This document shows, in pieces, positions 19,741 to 28,189 of a stretch of DNA of 64,000 nt. The notes under the pieces were generated by a model. It was given only the letters and a program-made list of their open reading frames with translations, was not told where the DNA came from and did no database searches. Within the stretch, counting starts at the first letter, position 1, and every line of letters starts with the position of its first letter. This DNA is from Segatella maculosa DSM 19339 = JCM 15638 (GTDB lineage: Bacteria; Bacteroidota; Bacteroidia; Bacteroidales; Bacteroidaceae), in assembly GCF_000382385.1 (NCBI RefSeq), contig NZ_KB908320.1, positions 248,001 to 312,000 of the forward strand, read 5' to 3'. Position numbers and translations under genes: made by a program.

Positions 19741-22053
19741 ATGAGAAAGGCTTTTATTCACTTCTTATGGAGTGTGTTGATACTCTCAATATGTGGATCG
19801 GCATTAGCTTTCACCGCCATATGGAACGGTTGGATAGGCTACATGCCCCCGATAGAAGATTTGCAAAACCCGATAAATCGTTTTGCTACCCAAGTGTATT
19901 CCTCTGATGGAAAGGTTTTGGGAACCTACAATCTGAACAAAGAAAACCGAATAGTAATCCCATATAGCAAGATTTCCAAACATCTGATAGACGCATTGGT
20001 AGCAACCGAAGATGAACGTTTCTACGAACATAGTGGAGTTGACTTTATCGCATTGGGTAGAGCGATTGTTAAGCGTGGGCTCTTAGGACAGGCTTCTGCT
20101 GGTGGAGGCTCTACAATTACACAGCAATTGGCAAAGCAGTTGTATTCTGAACAAGTGCATAATTCCTTAGAAAGAATATTGCAAAAGCCGATAGAATGGG
20201 TTATTGCCGTGAAACTCGAGCGTAATTACACGAAAGAAGAAATCATAGCTTTATACTTGAACTATTTTGATTTCTTGCATAATGCGGTAGGAATAAAGAC
20301 TGCGGCAAACACTTACTTCAATAAGGAGGCCAAAGACTTGAATATTGCTGAATCGGCCATGCTTATCGGACTCTGTAAGAACCCATCTCTTTTCAATCCC
20401 GTCAGGTTTCCTGACAGAGCACGTGACCGTCGTAATATTGTTCTGGGACAGATGCTGAAGGTCGGCTATCTTTCCCAAGCCGAATATGATGAATATAGTG
20501 CCATGCCCATAACGCTGCACTTTCATAGGACGGACCATAAAGATGGAAACGCAACCTACTTCCGTGAATTTCTGCGCCAATATATGATGGCCGAGAAACC
20601 GGATATCACCGATTATCCTTCGTGGAACAAACAACAATACACACTGGATTCGATTGCATGGGTGAGCGATCCGCTTTATGGCTGGTGTAACAAGAACTTT
20701 AAAAAAGATGGTAAGCCTTACAATATCTATACGGATGGACTAAGAATATTCACCACAATAGACAGTCGAATGCAGCTATATGCCGAAGAAGCAGTCTACG
20801 GGCATGTCACGAAATTCTTGCAACCAGCCTTCAATAAAGAGAACCGCAGCAAGAAGAATGCGCCATTTACCGGGGCACTCAGTGCATCGCAACTGCGTTC
20901 TATCTTGAACCGGAGCATGTATCAAAGCGAACGTTATCGCAATATGAAGTCAACCGGTGCAAGCGAGGAAGAAATCAGGGCTTCATTCAACAAACCTGTC
21001 GATATGACGATATTCACTTATCATGGCGATATCGATACCCTTATGACTCCAATGGACTCCATTAAATATTACAAAAGCTTTCTGCGCGCTGGTTTTATGA
21101 GTATGGATCCCAAGACTGGTGCCGTTAAGGCCTATGTCGGCGGTTTGGATTATAATCACTTCATGTATGACATGGTAACCGGCGGACATAGGCAGATTGG
21201 TTCCACGATTAAGCCGTTCCTCTATGCATTGGCTATGGAGAACGGATATTCTCCATGTGACATGGCCCCCAATGTACAAAAGACTTATATCGTTGCGGGG
21301 CAGACTTGGACACCACGTAATGCCTCACACGCACGATATGGACAAATGGTCACTTTAAAGTGGGGACTGGCACATAGTAACAACTGGATATCAGCCTACC
21401 TGATGAGCAAACTCAATCCGCAACTGTTTGTATCCACCTTACATGAATTCGGAATCAACAATCCGGACATACATCCCTCCATGTCGTTATGCTTGGGACC
21501 TTGTGATGTAAGCGTTGCGGAGATGGTGAGTGCCTATTCCGTATTTGCCAACCATGGTATACGGACAGCCGCAATGTTTGTCAGCCGTATCGAAGATAAC
21601 GAGGGAAACGTTATCGCTAGTTTCCAACCACGTATGAACGAAGTCATCAGCGCAGAGAGTGCCAACAAGATGCTTGTGTTGCTGCGGGGCGTCGTCGATG
21701 GCGGAACTGCAGGAAGACTCCGCTATAAATATCACTTGGAAGGCGAAATCGGAGGAAAGACCGGAACTACCAATAAGAACAGCGACGCATGGTTTATCGG
21801 CTTCACGCCACAGTTGGTGACAGGGATATGGGTCGGTGGTGAAGACCGCGATATCCATTTCGACAATATGGCTATGGGGCAAGGTGCGACCATGGCACTG
21901 CCCATTTGGGCTTATTATATGAAGAAAGTCTACCGAGACAGGGCATTAGGCTATAATAACAAGGTCTCATTCGGGCTTCCCAAAGGTTTCGATCCCTGCC
22001 CGAAGCAGGATGCAGACAACACAGCGTATCAAATCGACGAAGTATATGAATAG
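19741..22053 (+). CDS. Class A penicillin-binding protein 1A
   Basis: This 770-residue bifunctional cell-wall enzyme has an N-terminal membrane anchor (residues about 5-30). A GT51 glycosyltransferase domain follows (EDERFYEHSGVD and GGSTITQQLAKQLY). The transpeptidase domain has SxxK (STIK in GGHRQIGSTIKPF), SxN (SNN) and KTG (KTGTT). It polymerises and cross-links peptidoglycan in the periplasm. The end overlaps the following TPR gene by 8 bases (ATGAATAG), which suggests translational coupling. Confidence 0.95.
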   Translation: MRKAFIHFLWSVLILSICGSALAFTAIWNGWIGYMPPIEDLQNPINRFATQVYSSDGKVLGTYNLNKENRIVIPYSKISKHLIDALVATEDERFYEHSGVDFIALGRAIVKRGLLGQASAGGGSTITQQLAKQLYSEQVHNSLERILQKPIEWVIAVKLERNYTKEEIIALYLNYFDFLHNAVGIKTAANTYFNKEAKDLNIAESAMLIGLCKNPSLFNPVRFPDRARDRRNIVLGQMLKVGYLSQAEYDEYSAMPITLHFHRTDHKDGNATYFREFLRQYMMAEKPDITDYPSWNKQQYTLDSIAWVSDPLYGWCNKNFKKDGKPYNIYTDGLRIFTTIDSRMQLYAEEAVYGHVTKFLQPAFNKENRSKKNAPFTGALSASQLRSILNRSMYQSERYRNMKSTGASEEEIRASFNKPVDMTIFTYHGDIDTLMTPMDSIKYYKSFLRAGFMSMDPKTGAVKAYVGGLDYNHFMYDMVTGGHRQIGSTIKPFLYALAMENGYSPCDMAPNVQKTYIVAGQTWTPRNASHARYGQMVTLKWGLAHSNNWISAYLMSKLNPQLFVSTLHEFGINNPDIHPSMSLCLGPCDVSVAEMVSAYSVFANHGIRTAAMFVSRIEDNEGNVIASFQPRMNEVISAESANKMLVLLRGVVDGGTAGRLRYKYHLEGEIGGKTGTTNKNSDAWFIGFTPQLVTGIWVGGEDRDIHFDNMAMGQGATMALPIWAYYMKKVYRDRALGYNNKVSFGLPKGFDPCPKQDADNTAYQIDEVYE

Positions 22054-22726
22054 GACTTTACTCGCAATTGCCCTTTGTTGCATTCAAGTAATCACAGGAT
22101 ATGCCCAAAAGACAAACCCTCTCCGCGACAGCCTGCACAAGGCCACGGAAGCATTGGCATACCACCCCGACAGCACAGAGCTGCGCTTGAAGAAGGCTTC
22201 ATGGAACATGCTGCTGCAGGAATGGGAGTATGCCAAGGAAGAATACGACCGCATACTGTCGAGAGACGCAGACAATCCAGCCGCACTTTATTTCCGTGCC
22301 TATGTCAACGGCAAACTGTCGAGATACAATTTTGCACGTTTGGACTATCAACACCTGCTGTGTATCGTGCCTGGAAATTTTGAGGCACAGTTGGGACTGG
22401 CCCTTCTCAACGAGACCGACAGGCATTTCACCGAGGCGTTCGACGGCATCAACCGCCTGATTTCACAGTTCCCCGACAGTGCCGTTGCGTATGCCGCAAG
22501 AGCAAACATGGAACGTGAACGGAATATGCTCGAGCTGGCAGCGTTCGATTATACGGAAGCCATCAAGCGGGAACCCCATAACCGTGATTACCGACTGTCG
22601 AGGGCTGACGTCAGACTCATGCTGAAAAAGAAAGAAGAGGCCTTGGAAGACTTGGAATATCTTGTGTCTTCCTTGGGTGTCGCGAGAGCTTCGTTGAAAG
22701 AATTCTTCGAAAGAGCAAGAAAATAA
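22046..22726 (+). CDS. Secreted TPR-repeat protein
   Basis: The 226-residue product has a signal peptide (LLAIALCCIQVITGYA) followed by several tetratricopeptide-like repeats (for example LEEWEYAKEEYDRILSRD-like and AAFDYTEAIKREPHN). The start at 22046 overlaps the PBP1A stop and is preferred over an in-frame ATG at 22010 because the signal peptide begins there. Function is unknown. Coupling to PBP1A suggests a periplasmic partner in cell-wall synthesis, by inference only. Confidence 0.8.
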   Translation: MNRTLLAIALCCIQVITGYAQKTNPLRDSLHKATEALAYHPDSTELRLKKASWNMLLQEWEYAKEEYDRILSRDADNPAALYFRAYVNGKLSRYNFARLDYQHLLCIVPGNFEAQLGLALLNETDRHFTEAFDGINRLISQFPDSAVAYAARANMERERNMLELAAFDYTEAIKREPHNRDYRLSRADVRLMLKKKEEALEDLEYLVSSLGVARASLKEFFERARK

Positions 22727-22758
22727 TTCACCAAAAACTTAACCCATACGTCGATTTT

Positions 22759-23643
22759 ATGAAAATCTTAGAACCGTCATTCGAGATCTGGCAACAAGAA
22801 AGCGGCCTTTTAGGCATATACAAACAAATCGAAAAGGCCGGAAGAGTCTGTTACAAAAGTGAACAAAACGTCTCCGAGGGCTCGGCGAAACCCTTCGTGG
22901 AACGCATGATTACGGCCGAACATACGGCCATGCTGGAGCATGGCACTGTCTATATGACCGTAAAAGAAGGCGAACGATCGGACTATTACGTGCGTAACCG
23001 TTTCTCACATGTGAACATCATCGGCCACACAGCCTATATCACGACCAATCTTAGGGTGCTAGCCGAGAACAAACGCATGGCCGATTTGGAACTTCTCACG
23101 GAGCTTTCCGAGCATCATGAGCGGCGCGTCACCGTGCACTTCACCACCCAAGTGGCCGTCACCCGCGAGTTCAACAGGCACCGTGCCAACTCAATGGCCG
23201 AGCAGTCCACACGTTATTGCAACTACGGCAAAAACAAATTCGGCGGCGAAATAACCGTCAACCTTCCCGAGTGGGTGAAAAACGAGCCGGATTATTCTCA
23301 AATACCGCAAACGACGGGTACCGAGCAATTGAAACGACTATGTAAGGACATGATTACCGCGGGCGAAACCAAGGCATGGAACGCCGTCGATAACTGGCTG
23401 TTTGCGAATCTTGCCTGCGAACTTGCCTACCTCAACCTGATTTCGCTGGGCAAAAAGCCCCAAGAGGCACGCGCCGTCCTCCCGCTTGACGTGAACACCG
23501 AGCTGGTGCACACGGCTTTCGTCAGCGATTGGAAGCACTTTTTCGACCTGCGAGCTATTGGCACTACCGGCGCACCTCACCCCGATGCAAAGGCCATTGC
23601 ACAGCCGCTCTACGAGGAGTTCGAGCGATTAGGGCTGCTATAG
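22759..23643 (+). CDS. thyX: FAD-dependent thymidylate synthase
   Basis: This 294-residue enzyme makes dTMP from dUMP with methylenetetrahydrofolate and a reduced flavin. The diagnostic ThyX motif RHRX7S is visible as RHRANSMAEQS at residues 140-150. It is somewhat longer than the usual 220-270 residues, with extra sequence at the C-terminal end (VSDWKHFFDLRAIGT and beyond). No thyA is seen in the window. It follows the TPR gene by 32 bases, so it may be in the same transcript. Confidence 0.95.
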   Translation: MKILEPSFEIWQQESGLLGIYKQIEKAGRVCYKSEQNVSEGSAKPFVERMITAEHTAMLEHGTVYMTVKEGERSDYYVRNRFSHVNIIGHTAYITTNLRVLAENKRMADLELLTELSEHHERRVTVHFTTQVAVTREFNRHRANSMAEQSTRYCNYGKNKFGGEITVNLPEWVKNEPDYSQIPQTTGTEQLKRLCKDMITAGETKAWNAVDNWLFANLACELAYLNLISLGKKPQEARAVLPLDVNTELVHTAFVSDWKHFFDLRAIGTTGAPHPDAKAIAQPLYEEFERLGLL

Positions 23644-23766
23644 TATGGCGAACAGATTATTCTTCTGATAAGACGGGTGGAAAATCAGGCACAAAATACA
23701 ACGAGTTTAACAAGCACCATGACCATGTCCCCTGATGAGTGCCCTTGATGTTTTCATGGTATTAGA

Positions 23767-23797
23767 TTTCGTCCCATGAAAGAAAATCTTAACTTTG
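23767..23797 (+). promoter_or_regulatory. Promoter-like site with no gene downstream
   Basis: TTTC at 23767-23770, 19-base spacer, TAACTTTG at 23790-23797, directed into a 340-base region that holds no coding sequence. Downstream a 17-base segment (GTAAACCCTTTCAGGAA) is present twice, at 23845 and 23877. It could serve a small RNA or be a relic. Confidence 0.45.
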
Positions 23798-23976
23798 CAG
23801 CCGACGGGGCCACTTCCAAGTTGCATGTAAAGAAGTTTGACGACGTAAACCCTTTCAGGAAAGTCTCATGCAAACTGTAAACCCTTTCAGGAAGCAAGTA
23901 AAAGATGTGGAAACAATATCAGTAACAATAACCAAAAACGTGTAAAGAGAAATCAAGCTTAGTCAATCGGTTTGTC

Positions 23977-24086
23977 ATATCAGCCATTTTGCATGCTAAT
24001 ATCAGCCACTTTACATTGTAATATGGCCCATATTACGCGGTAAAATGGCTGATATTGTAAGTCGAAATGGCCTATATTGGTTTATT
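23977..24086. repeat. 22 bp repeat array, ATATCAGCC type (array R4)
   Basis: Five units start at 23977, 23999, 24021, 24043 and 24065, each exactly 22 bases long. The first units read ATATCAGCCA followed by a T-rich half; units four and five carry the reverse complement (TGGCTGATAT). The array therefore flips orientation while keeping phase. It lies between the convergent thyX and lipoprotein genes. The remainder of 23644-24142 shows no gene. Confidence 0.88.
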
Positions 24087-24142
24087 TACCTGCCAATAAT
24101 ATACGAAGATTGCCTGAAAGCTTCAGCCCCGTATTCCCTACC

Positions 24143-25261
24143 CTATTTGATCGGATTTCCCTTCTTGTCTTTTCGTGACAGAGAGGCGACTTTGGTTTCA
24201 AAGTCCGTTTTGGTGTTATCATCGTCAACGAACTTCCTTCCATCCCATTTCCGAGTGAGTGCCAAGCCTGAATAGGTGGGCAAGTCGGATTGTTTGATGC
24301 TCGAAAAGTCAACGTCCGTGACAGCATTGTAGCCTTTATCGAGTTTACTGGGGCGCATTTGGAAACGGCTTCGTGGGCAAACAGTGATACAATCTATGAC
24401 GTTGGCAAAGGGAATCTCTATGGCATAGAAGTCGGCAAAGGCACTGCTTGTGACCGTGATGTAATGCAGATAGCCCTTTCGGTCTTTGGTATCAAGATAA
24501 TTGGCCTTGAAGTCTTCGGGCGTCCACGGCAACCTGATGAGCGCAATTCCGTTGTGTTCGGTAATGTCGGCTATCTGATGCTCCGGTCCTTTCTTTCCTT
24601 TCTTATCGGTGACGATGAGTATCGGCTGCATATCTGGTACGTTCGGATTGTTCTTCCCGCCCCATGTGAACTCCTGCTGTGTCCATTCAAAGTCAGCCTT
24701 TGAAAGATCAAGGAAGGCATCAAGCCCTTTATACATCGACAAGTCTATCTCTTCTCCATATTCTTTGGCCGAAGCGACAAGGTCATCAATGAATTTTGCC
24801 TTGTGATCGATAGCATATTTTGCCACAACGATTTCCTGTCCGGGCCGCACGGGGTGCTCGGTTCCTTTGCCAGGAAAGTAAGATACCGCAGCAGCACCAT
24901 AGTAGCGACCGACGAAATCGTCCTTTGGAGCGAACTGAATGGAGTTAGTGGGATCGATAGCATTGGTGCAGAGGGCCAATCCGTCAAGGTATTTCACTTC
25001 GCTCGTTGGGTTATAAATGATGATATATTGGTCGTCATTATACATTTGATAGAGGTTTTGGAGCCCCCATTTGTGTACGTCGCGCACCCAGTAGTGGCCT
25101 GCATAGAAGACTTCTTTGATCATAAGGTGGTCGATTTTCGTCTTCGAGGTAGACCGCTTTTCGGGCAGTTCGTTTCTTACACAGCCCGTCAATAAGGCAC
25201 AAGCCATGAGCAATAAGCCGTATTTCTGAAAATTTCGAATGTTTGTTTTCATTATATTCAT
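24143..25261 (-). CDS. DUF4876-like lipoprotein
   Basis: This 372-residue predicted lipoprotein has the lipobox LLTGC with Cys at residue 27. The segment IIYNPTSEVKYLDGLALC and the overall pattern resemble DUF4876 proteins, found in Bacteroidetes next to TonB-dependent receptors; I hold the family call with moderate confidence. It is the last gene of the four-gene operon that starts with the receptor at 30613. An alternative start is Met4 at 25252. Its function is unknown, and attachment to the outer membrane is inferred. Confidence 0.75.
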   Translation of the reverse strand: MNIMKTNIRNFQKYGLLLMACALLTGCVRNELPEKRSTSKTKIDHLMIKEVFYAGHYWVRDVHKWGLQNLYQMYNDDQYIIIYNPTSEVKYLDGLALCTNAIDPTNSIQFAPKDDFVGRYYGAAAVSYFPGKGTEHPVRPGQEIVVAKYAIDHKAKFIDDLVASAKEYGEEIDLSMYKGLDAFLDLSKADFEWTQQEFTWGGKNNPNVPDMQPILIVTDKKGKKGPEHQIADITEHNGIALIRLPWTPEDFKANYLDTKDRKGYLHYITVTSSAFADFYAIEIPFANVIDCITVCPRSRFQMRPSKLDKGYNAVTDVDFSSIKQSDLPTYSGLALTRKWDGRKFVDDDNTKTDFETKVASLSRKDKKGNPIK

Positions 25262-25273
25262 TTGAAAGAGTGA

Positions 25274-26680
25274 TTATAAGAACCAGTTGCCCAAGCCCGA
25301 ACCACCACCAACACCATGGGTCTGGAGGTTTTGAGAGGCTTCAAGGGCATCAAGGGGAGAGAGTCCTATCTCAAGACCCAAGTAATAATACAGTGGATCG
25401 TTGGGGTCAATGGTAGTCGGGTCAGTGTCAAAACTACTGCAAAACACCTTGATTGGGATATTGAAACGAATGACTTCCTTCCACTCTGAGTCTGCGCCAT
25501 AGTCCTTGGCTTCATCGGGATTGTAGGCTTCGGCACAGATAAAAGGACTCAAGAACTCATAAGTGGAATGCCGCCGTAAGTATTCATCGCGTGGAATAAG
25601 TGCTTTCTTACCTTTAGGACACTTCATTACGCGCACCGAGAGATAGAACTTGGGCAACAGATAGGACGGACGCGTGTATTTTCCAGCCTCACCTGTAACA
25701 GGATTCACGCGGCGTGTAATTTCAAGTGGCCATTCCGTGTGTCTTGAATCGTTTTCGTCGGCTTCAATATCAAAGTTGAAATGTCCTTTCAGTCCCACAC
25801 GGTCTTGGTCATAAGGGGCTACTGCCCAGTCGGCATCAGTGCGTCCAAGGGGTGGAAGTAGCCGTTGATTAAAGAGTTCACGGGCACCATCGGCCATGGC
25901 ATCATGGATCCAAGTGTCGCGATAGGTGTACTCGAAGATGCGGGGCGTAGCATCGGCACGCTGCTTCCATGAAATCTTGTCAGCAAAGAACGGAGACGGA
26001 ACAGGCTTTGTATCTATTGTTCCGCCCGCTTTCCACTCACCATACTTATCTTTCTTTGGATACCATGTGCCACGGCAGTCGGTAACGGTGTAAGCCTTGC
26101 CCTTATCGTCGACATCACTCACGCTGAAGAAAATCTGATATTCATCGGAATGCTCCAAAATATCATCGTTCAACAGCCTCCCATTTCTGTCGAAGAAGTA
26201 GAGACAAAGGCCCCAACGTTTCAGTCGCCCACCGATGATTCGGATGTAATCGGGGCCTTTCTTGCCGTCGTTCTGTTCAAGATAGGTGACAGTGCTCTCT
26301 CTTTGCACTTCCACCGCAGGCCATTTGTCGTTATTATTATGAATAATGACGAACTCTTCTTGCTTCCAAGGTGCGTTACGATAAACAAAATTACCGTGCA
26401 TCATGCCATCTCCGTGAGAATGTCCCTCCTTGAACATGGCCAAACAAGTGGCCCAGTTGTTGAAAGCACCTTGAGGGTCTGGGTTCTGCAAGCTGCCTTC
26501 GATTTTGATTTTCTTCAGACTGTCCACGTAGCGATCTGCTCCACTATGGGGAATAGGCTTTGCCGACAGCGGATTTTCGTCGTAGTTGATGTTCACGTTG
26601 CCGAAAATGAAATCGTCACACGATATGCACAGTGCCGAGAACGCTGTGACAAGCGTCATTATCTTTAGTTTATTACTCAT
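25274..26680 (-). CDS. Lipoprotein with His-rich segment, paralogue of the next gene upstream
   Basis: The 468-residue product has a lipoprotein signal (ALCISC, Cys21). A histidine-rich segment, KEGHSHGDGMMHG, lies near residue 85 and looks suited to metal binding. The central block IFEYTYRDT and the block DRVGLKGHFNF correspond to IFTYDYRDT and DRLGFKGILQF in the neighbouring lipoprotein, and further matching blocks lie in the same order, so the two are diverged paralogues. No family name is recognised. The operon context suggests a surface partner of the TonB receptor. Confidence 0.8.
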   Translation of the reverse strand: MSNKLKIMTLVTAFSALCISCDDFIFGNVNINYDENPLSAKPIPHSGADRYVDSLKKIKIEGSLQNPDPQGAFNNWATCLAMFKEGHSHGDGMMHGNFVYRNAPWKQEEFVIIHNNNDKWPAVEVQRESTVTYLEQNDGKKGPDYIRIIGGRLKRWGLCLYFFDRNGRLLNDDILEHSDEYQIFFSVSDVDDKGKAYTVTDCRGTWYPKKDKYGEWKAGGTIDTKPVPSPFFADKISWKQRADATPRIFEYTYRDTWIHDAMADGARELFNQRLLPPLGRTDADWAVAPYDQDRVGLKGHFNFDIEADENDSRHTEWPLEITRRVNPVTGEAGKYTRPSYLLPKFYLSVRVMKCPKGKKALIPRDEYLRRHSTYEFLSPFICAEAYNPDEAKDYGADSEWKEVIRFNIPIKVFCSSFDTDPTTIDPNDPLYYYLGLEIGLSPLDALEASQNLQTHGVGGGSGLGNWFL

Positions 26681-26732
26681 ATCTTCTATGTTACTTGGGT
26701 ATATTTTCCTTGTTTCTCCATACGTATTCCAC

Positions 26733-28160
26733 CTACATCACGACAATATTTCTGCGATATTTCCAAAAATAGTCGCCAGGACGGCTCAGCATCTCCCACA
26801 AAGTAGCCGCATCGGCATGGGGATAGAAGCGTTTTACATCGCTCACACATTTCTCCTGACCGTCATTGGTGTTGCCGATGACACGAATTGAAATCGGATA
26901 ATCAATGTCGAAACTGTCCCAACCGGGCTGTATTTGGTTAAAATCCCACATATAACCATGCTCACTATTATTGGTGTTGCAGTATTTTGCTGGACGTTCC
27001 GCCTCACCTGCATGCTGTTGCCCCTTATTAAGAATGTGACAGATTCTTACTTGCAGCTGAAAAGCAAGGTCAGCCTTGTGAAATTGCAGGATACCTTTGA
27101 AACCTAACCGGTCATATGGTGTATTTGATTCCAAACTTCTGTTTTGTCGTAACAAGCCAACAGTTTCACCATAGCGTTGACGAGGTGCTTCGGTATCAGG
27201 ATCTATGAAATCGTCATTGTAGGAATCAACAAAAAGCTTACCTAATTCTTCTTCAACGGGATCGGTATCGCGATAATCATAGGTGAAGATTTCGGGTGTC
27301 AGTTCGTTGAGACGCATCATATCGATGACTCGGAAAAGTCTATATCTCTTACCATCCGATGCAACATAGGGCTGTAAAGCCTCGGGTTTGCCAGATATTT
27401 CAATAGCTTTCCAAGCCAAGTCTTCATCATAAGGCACTTGGTTCTTACCGAAATTAAAGCCCTCAGGAGCAAAGATATTGGAAGCAGAAAATTTAGTTGC
27501 AGGCTCAACACTTCCTCCTTTTTCCCGAAAAGTATAGCGATCATAATAAGTAGAAGGAGTCTGGAGCGAACGCGGATAGGCCAATTGAATGCCTTTCACG
27601 GCCGCTTTTCCCGATTGATGAGCCTTATCAAGCGAACCGTTCCCCACACCAAAGAAGTGCTGATGAACTAACAATGTTGCATTATCTTCATCGGGAATAT
27701 TCGCCCCCTCTTTATCTTTCTTATAAGGATAGCCTGCAAACTGGTGATTGATGATGAGTCCGTTCTGATCGTAATAGAGCAGTTCCAATCCATAATAGAT
27801 ATTATCAGAAGCGATGACGTCGAAATGGTCTCGCTCGGTCGTGATGGTCATCTGGCCGTCATCGTCCTTTGCCATGTCTATTTCTTGCATGATGGGAAGC
27901 AAGGTTGAGTCGCCTGCCACATGATACATCGTGTAGCTGTCCACGGAATCAGTACCGTTGGGACCGACACCAATCAGTCCGCCTTTGTACCCCATACGTA
28001 GGATGGCATGAACGGCATATATTTGGTCGTGTCCTTTCACATCTCGATCGATGGATGAGGGAGGTGCCTTGATAAATTTCTTAAAGAAGTCGTCTACTTG
28101 GTCGTTGCTGCAGCCCACACAGAGCAATGCTGCGCAGAAAAGTATATAGAATTGTCTCAT
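26733..28160 (-). CDS. Lipoprotein of the TonB operon, paralogue of the downstream gene
   Basis: The 475-residue predicted lipoprotein has the signal LLCVGC with Cys at residue 17. It shares ordered sequence blocks with the next gene (IFTYDYRDT; YDRLGFKGILQF; a closing block with hydrophobic beta-strand character, YPISIRV). Near residue 45 it has KGHDQIYAVHAILRMGYKGG, which corresponds in position to the His-rich segment of the paralogue but keeps only two His. Function is unknown. It follows the receptor by 29 bases and is surely co-transcribed. Confidence 0.8.
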   Translation of the reverse strand: MRQFYILFCAALLCVGCSNDQVDDFFKKFIKAPPSSIDRDVKGHDQIYAVHAILRMGYKGGLIGVGPNGTDSVDSYTMYHVAGDSTLLPIMQEIDMAKDDDGQMTITTERDHFDVIASDNIYYGLELLYYDQNGLIINHQFAGYPYKKDKEGANIPDEDNATLLVHQHFFGVGNGSLDKAHQSGKAAVKGIQLAYPRSLQTPSTYYDRYTFREKGGSVEPATKFSASNIFAPEGFNFGKNQVPYDEDLAWKAIEISGKPEALQPYVASDGKRYRLFRVIDMMRLNELTPEIFTYDYRDTDPVEEELGKLFVDSYNDDFIDPDTEAPRQRYGETVGLLRQNRSLESNTPYDRLGFKGILQFHKADLAFQLQVRICHILNKGQQHAGEAERPAKYCNTNNSEHGYMWDFNQIQPGWDSFDIDYPISIRVIGNTNDGQEKCVSDVKRFYPHADAATLWEMLSRPGDYFWKYRRNIVVM

Positions 28161-28189
28161 ATCGTTATCGTTTATATAGGATTGACATA

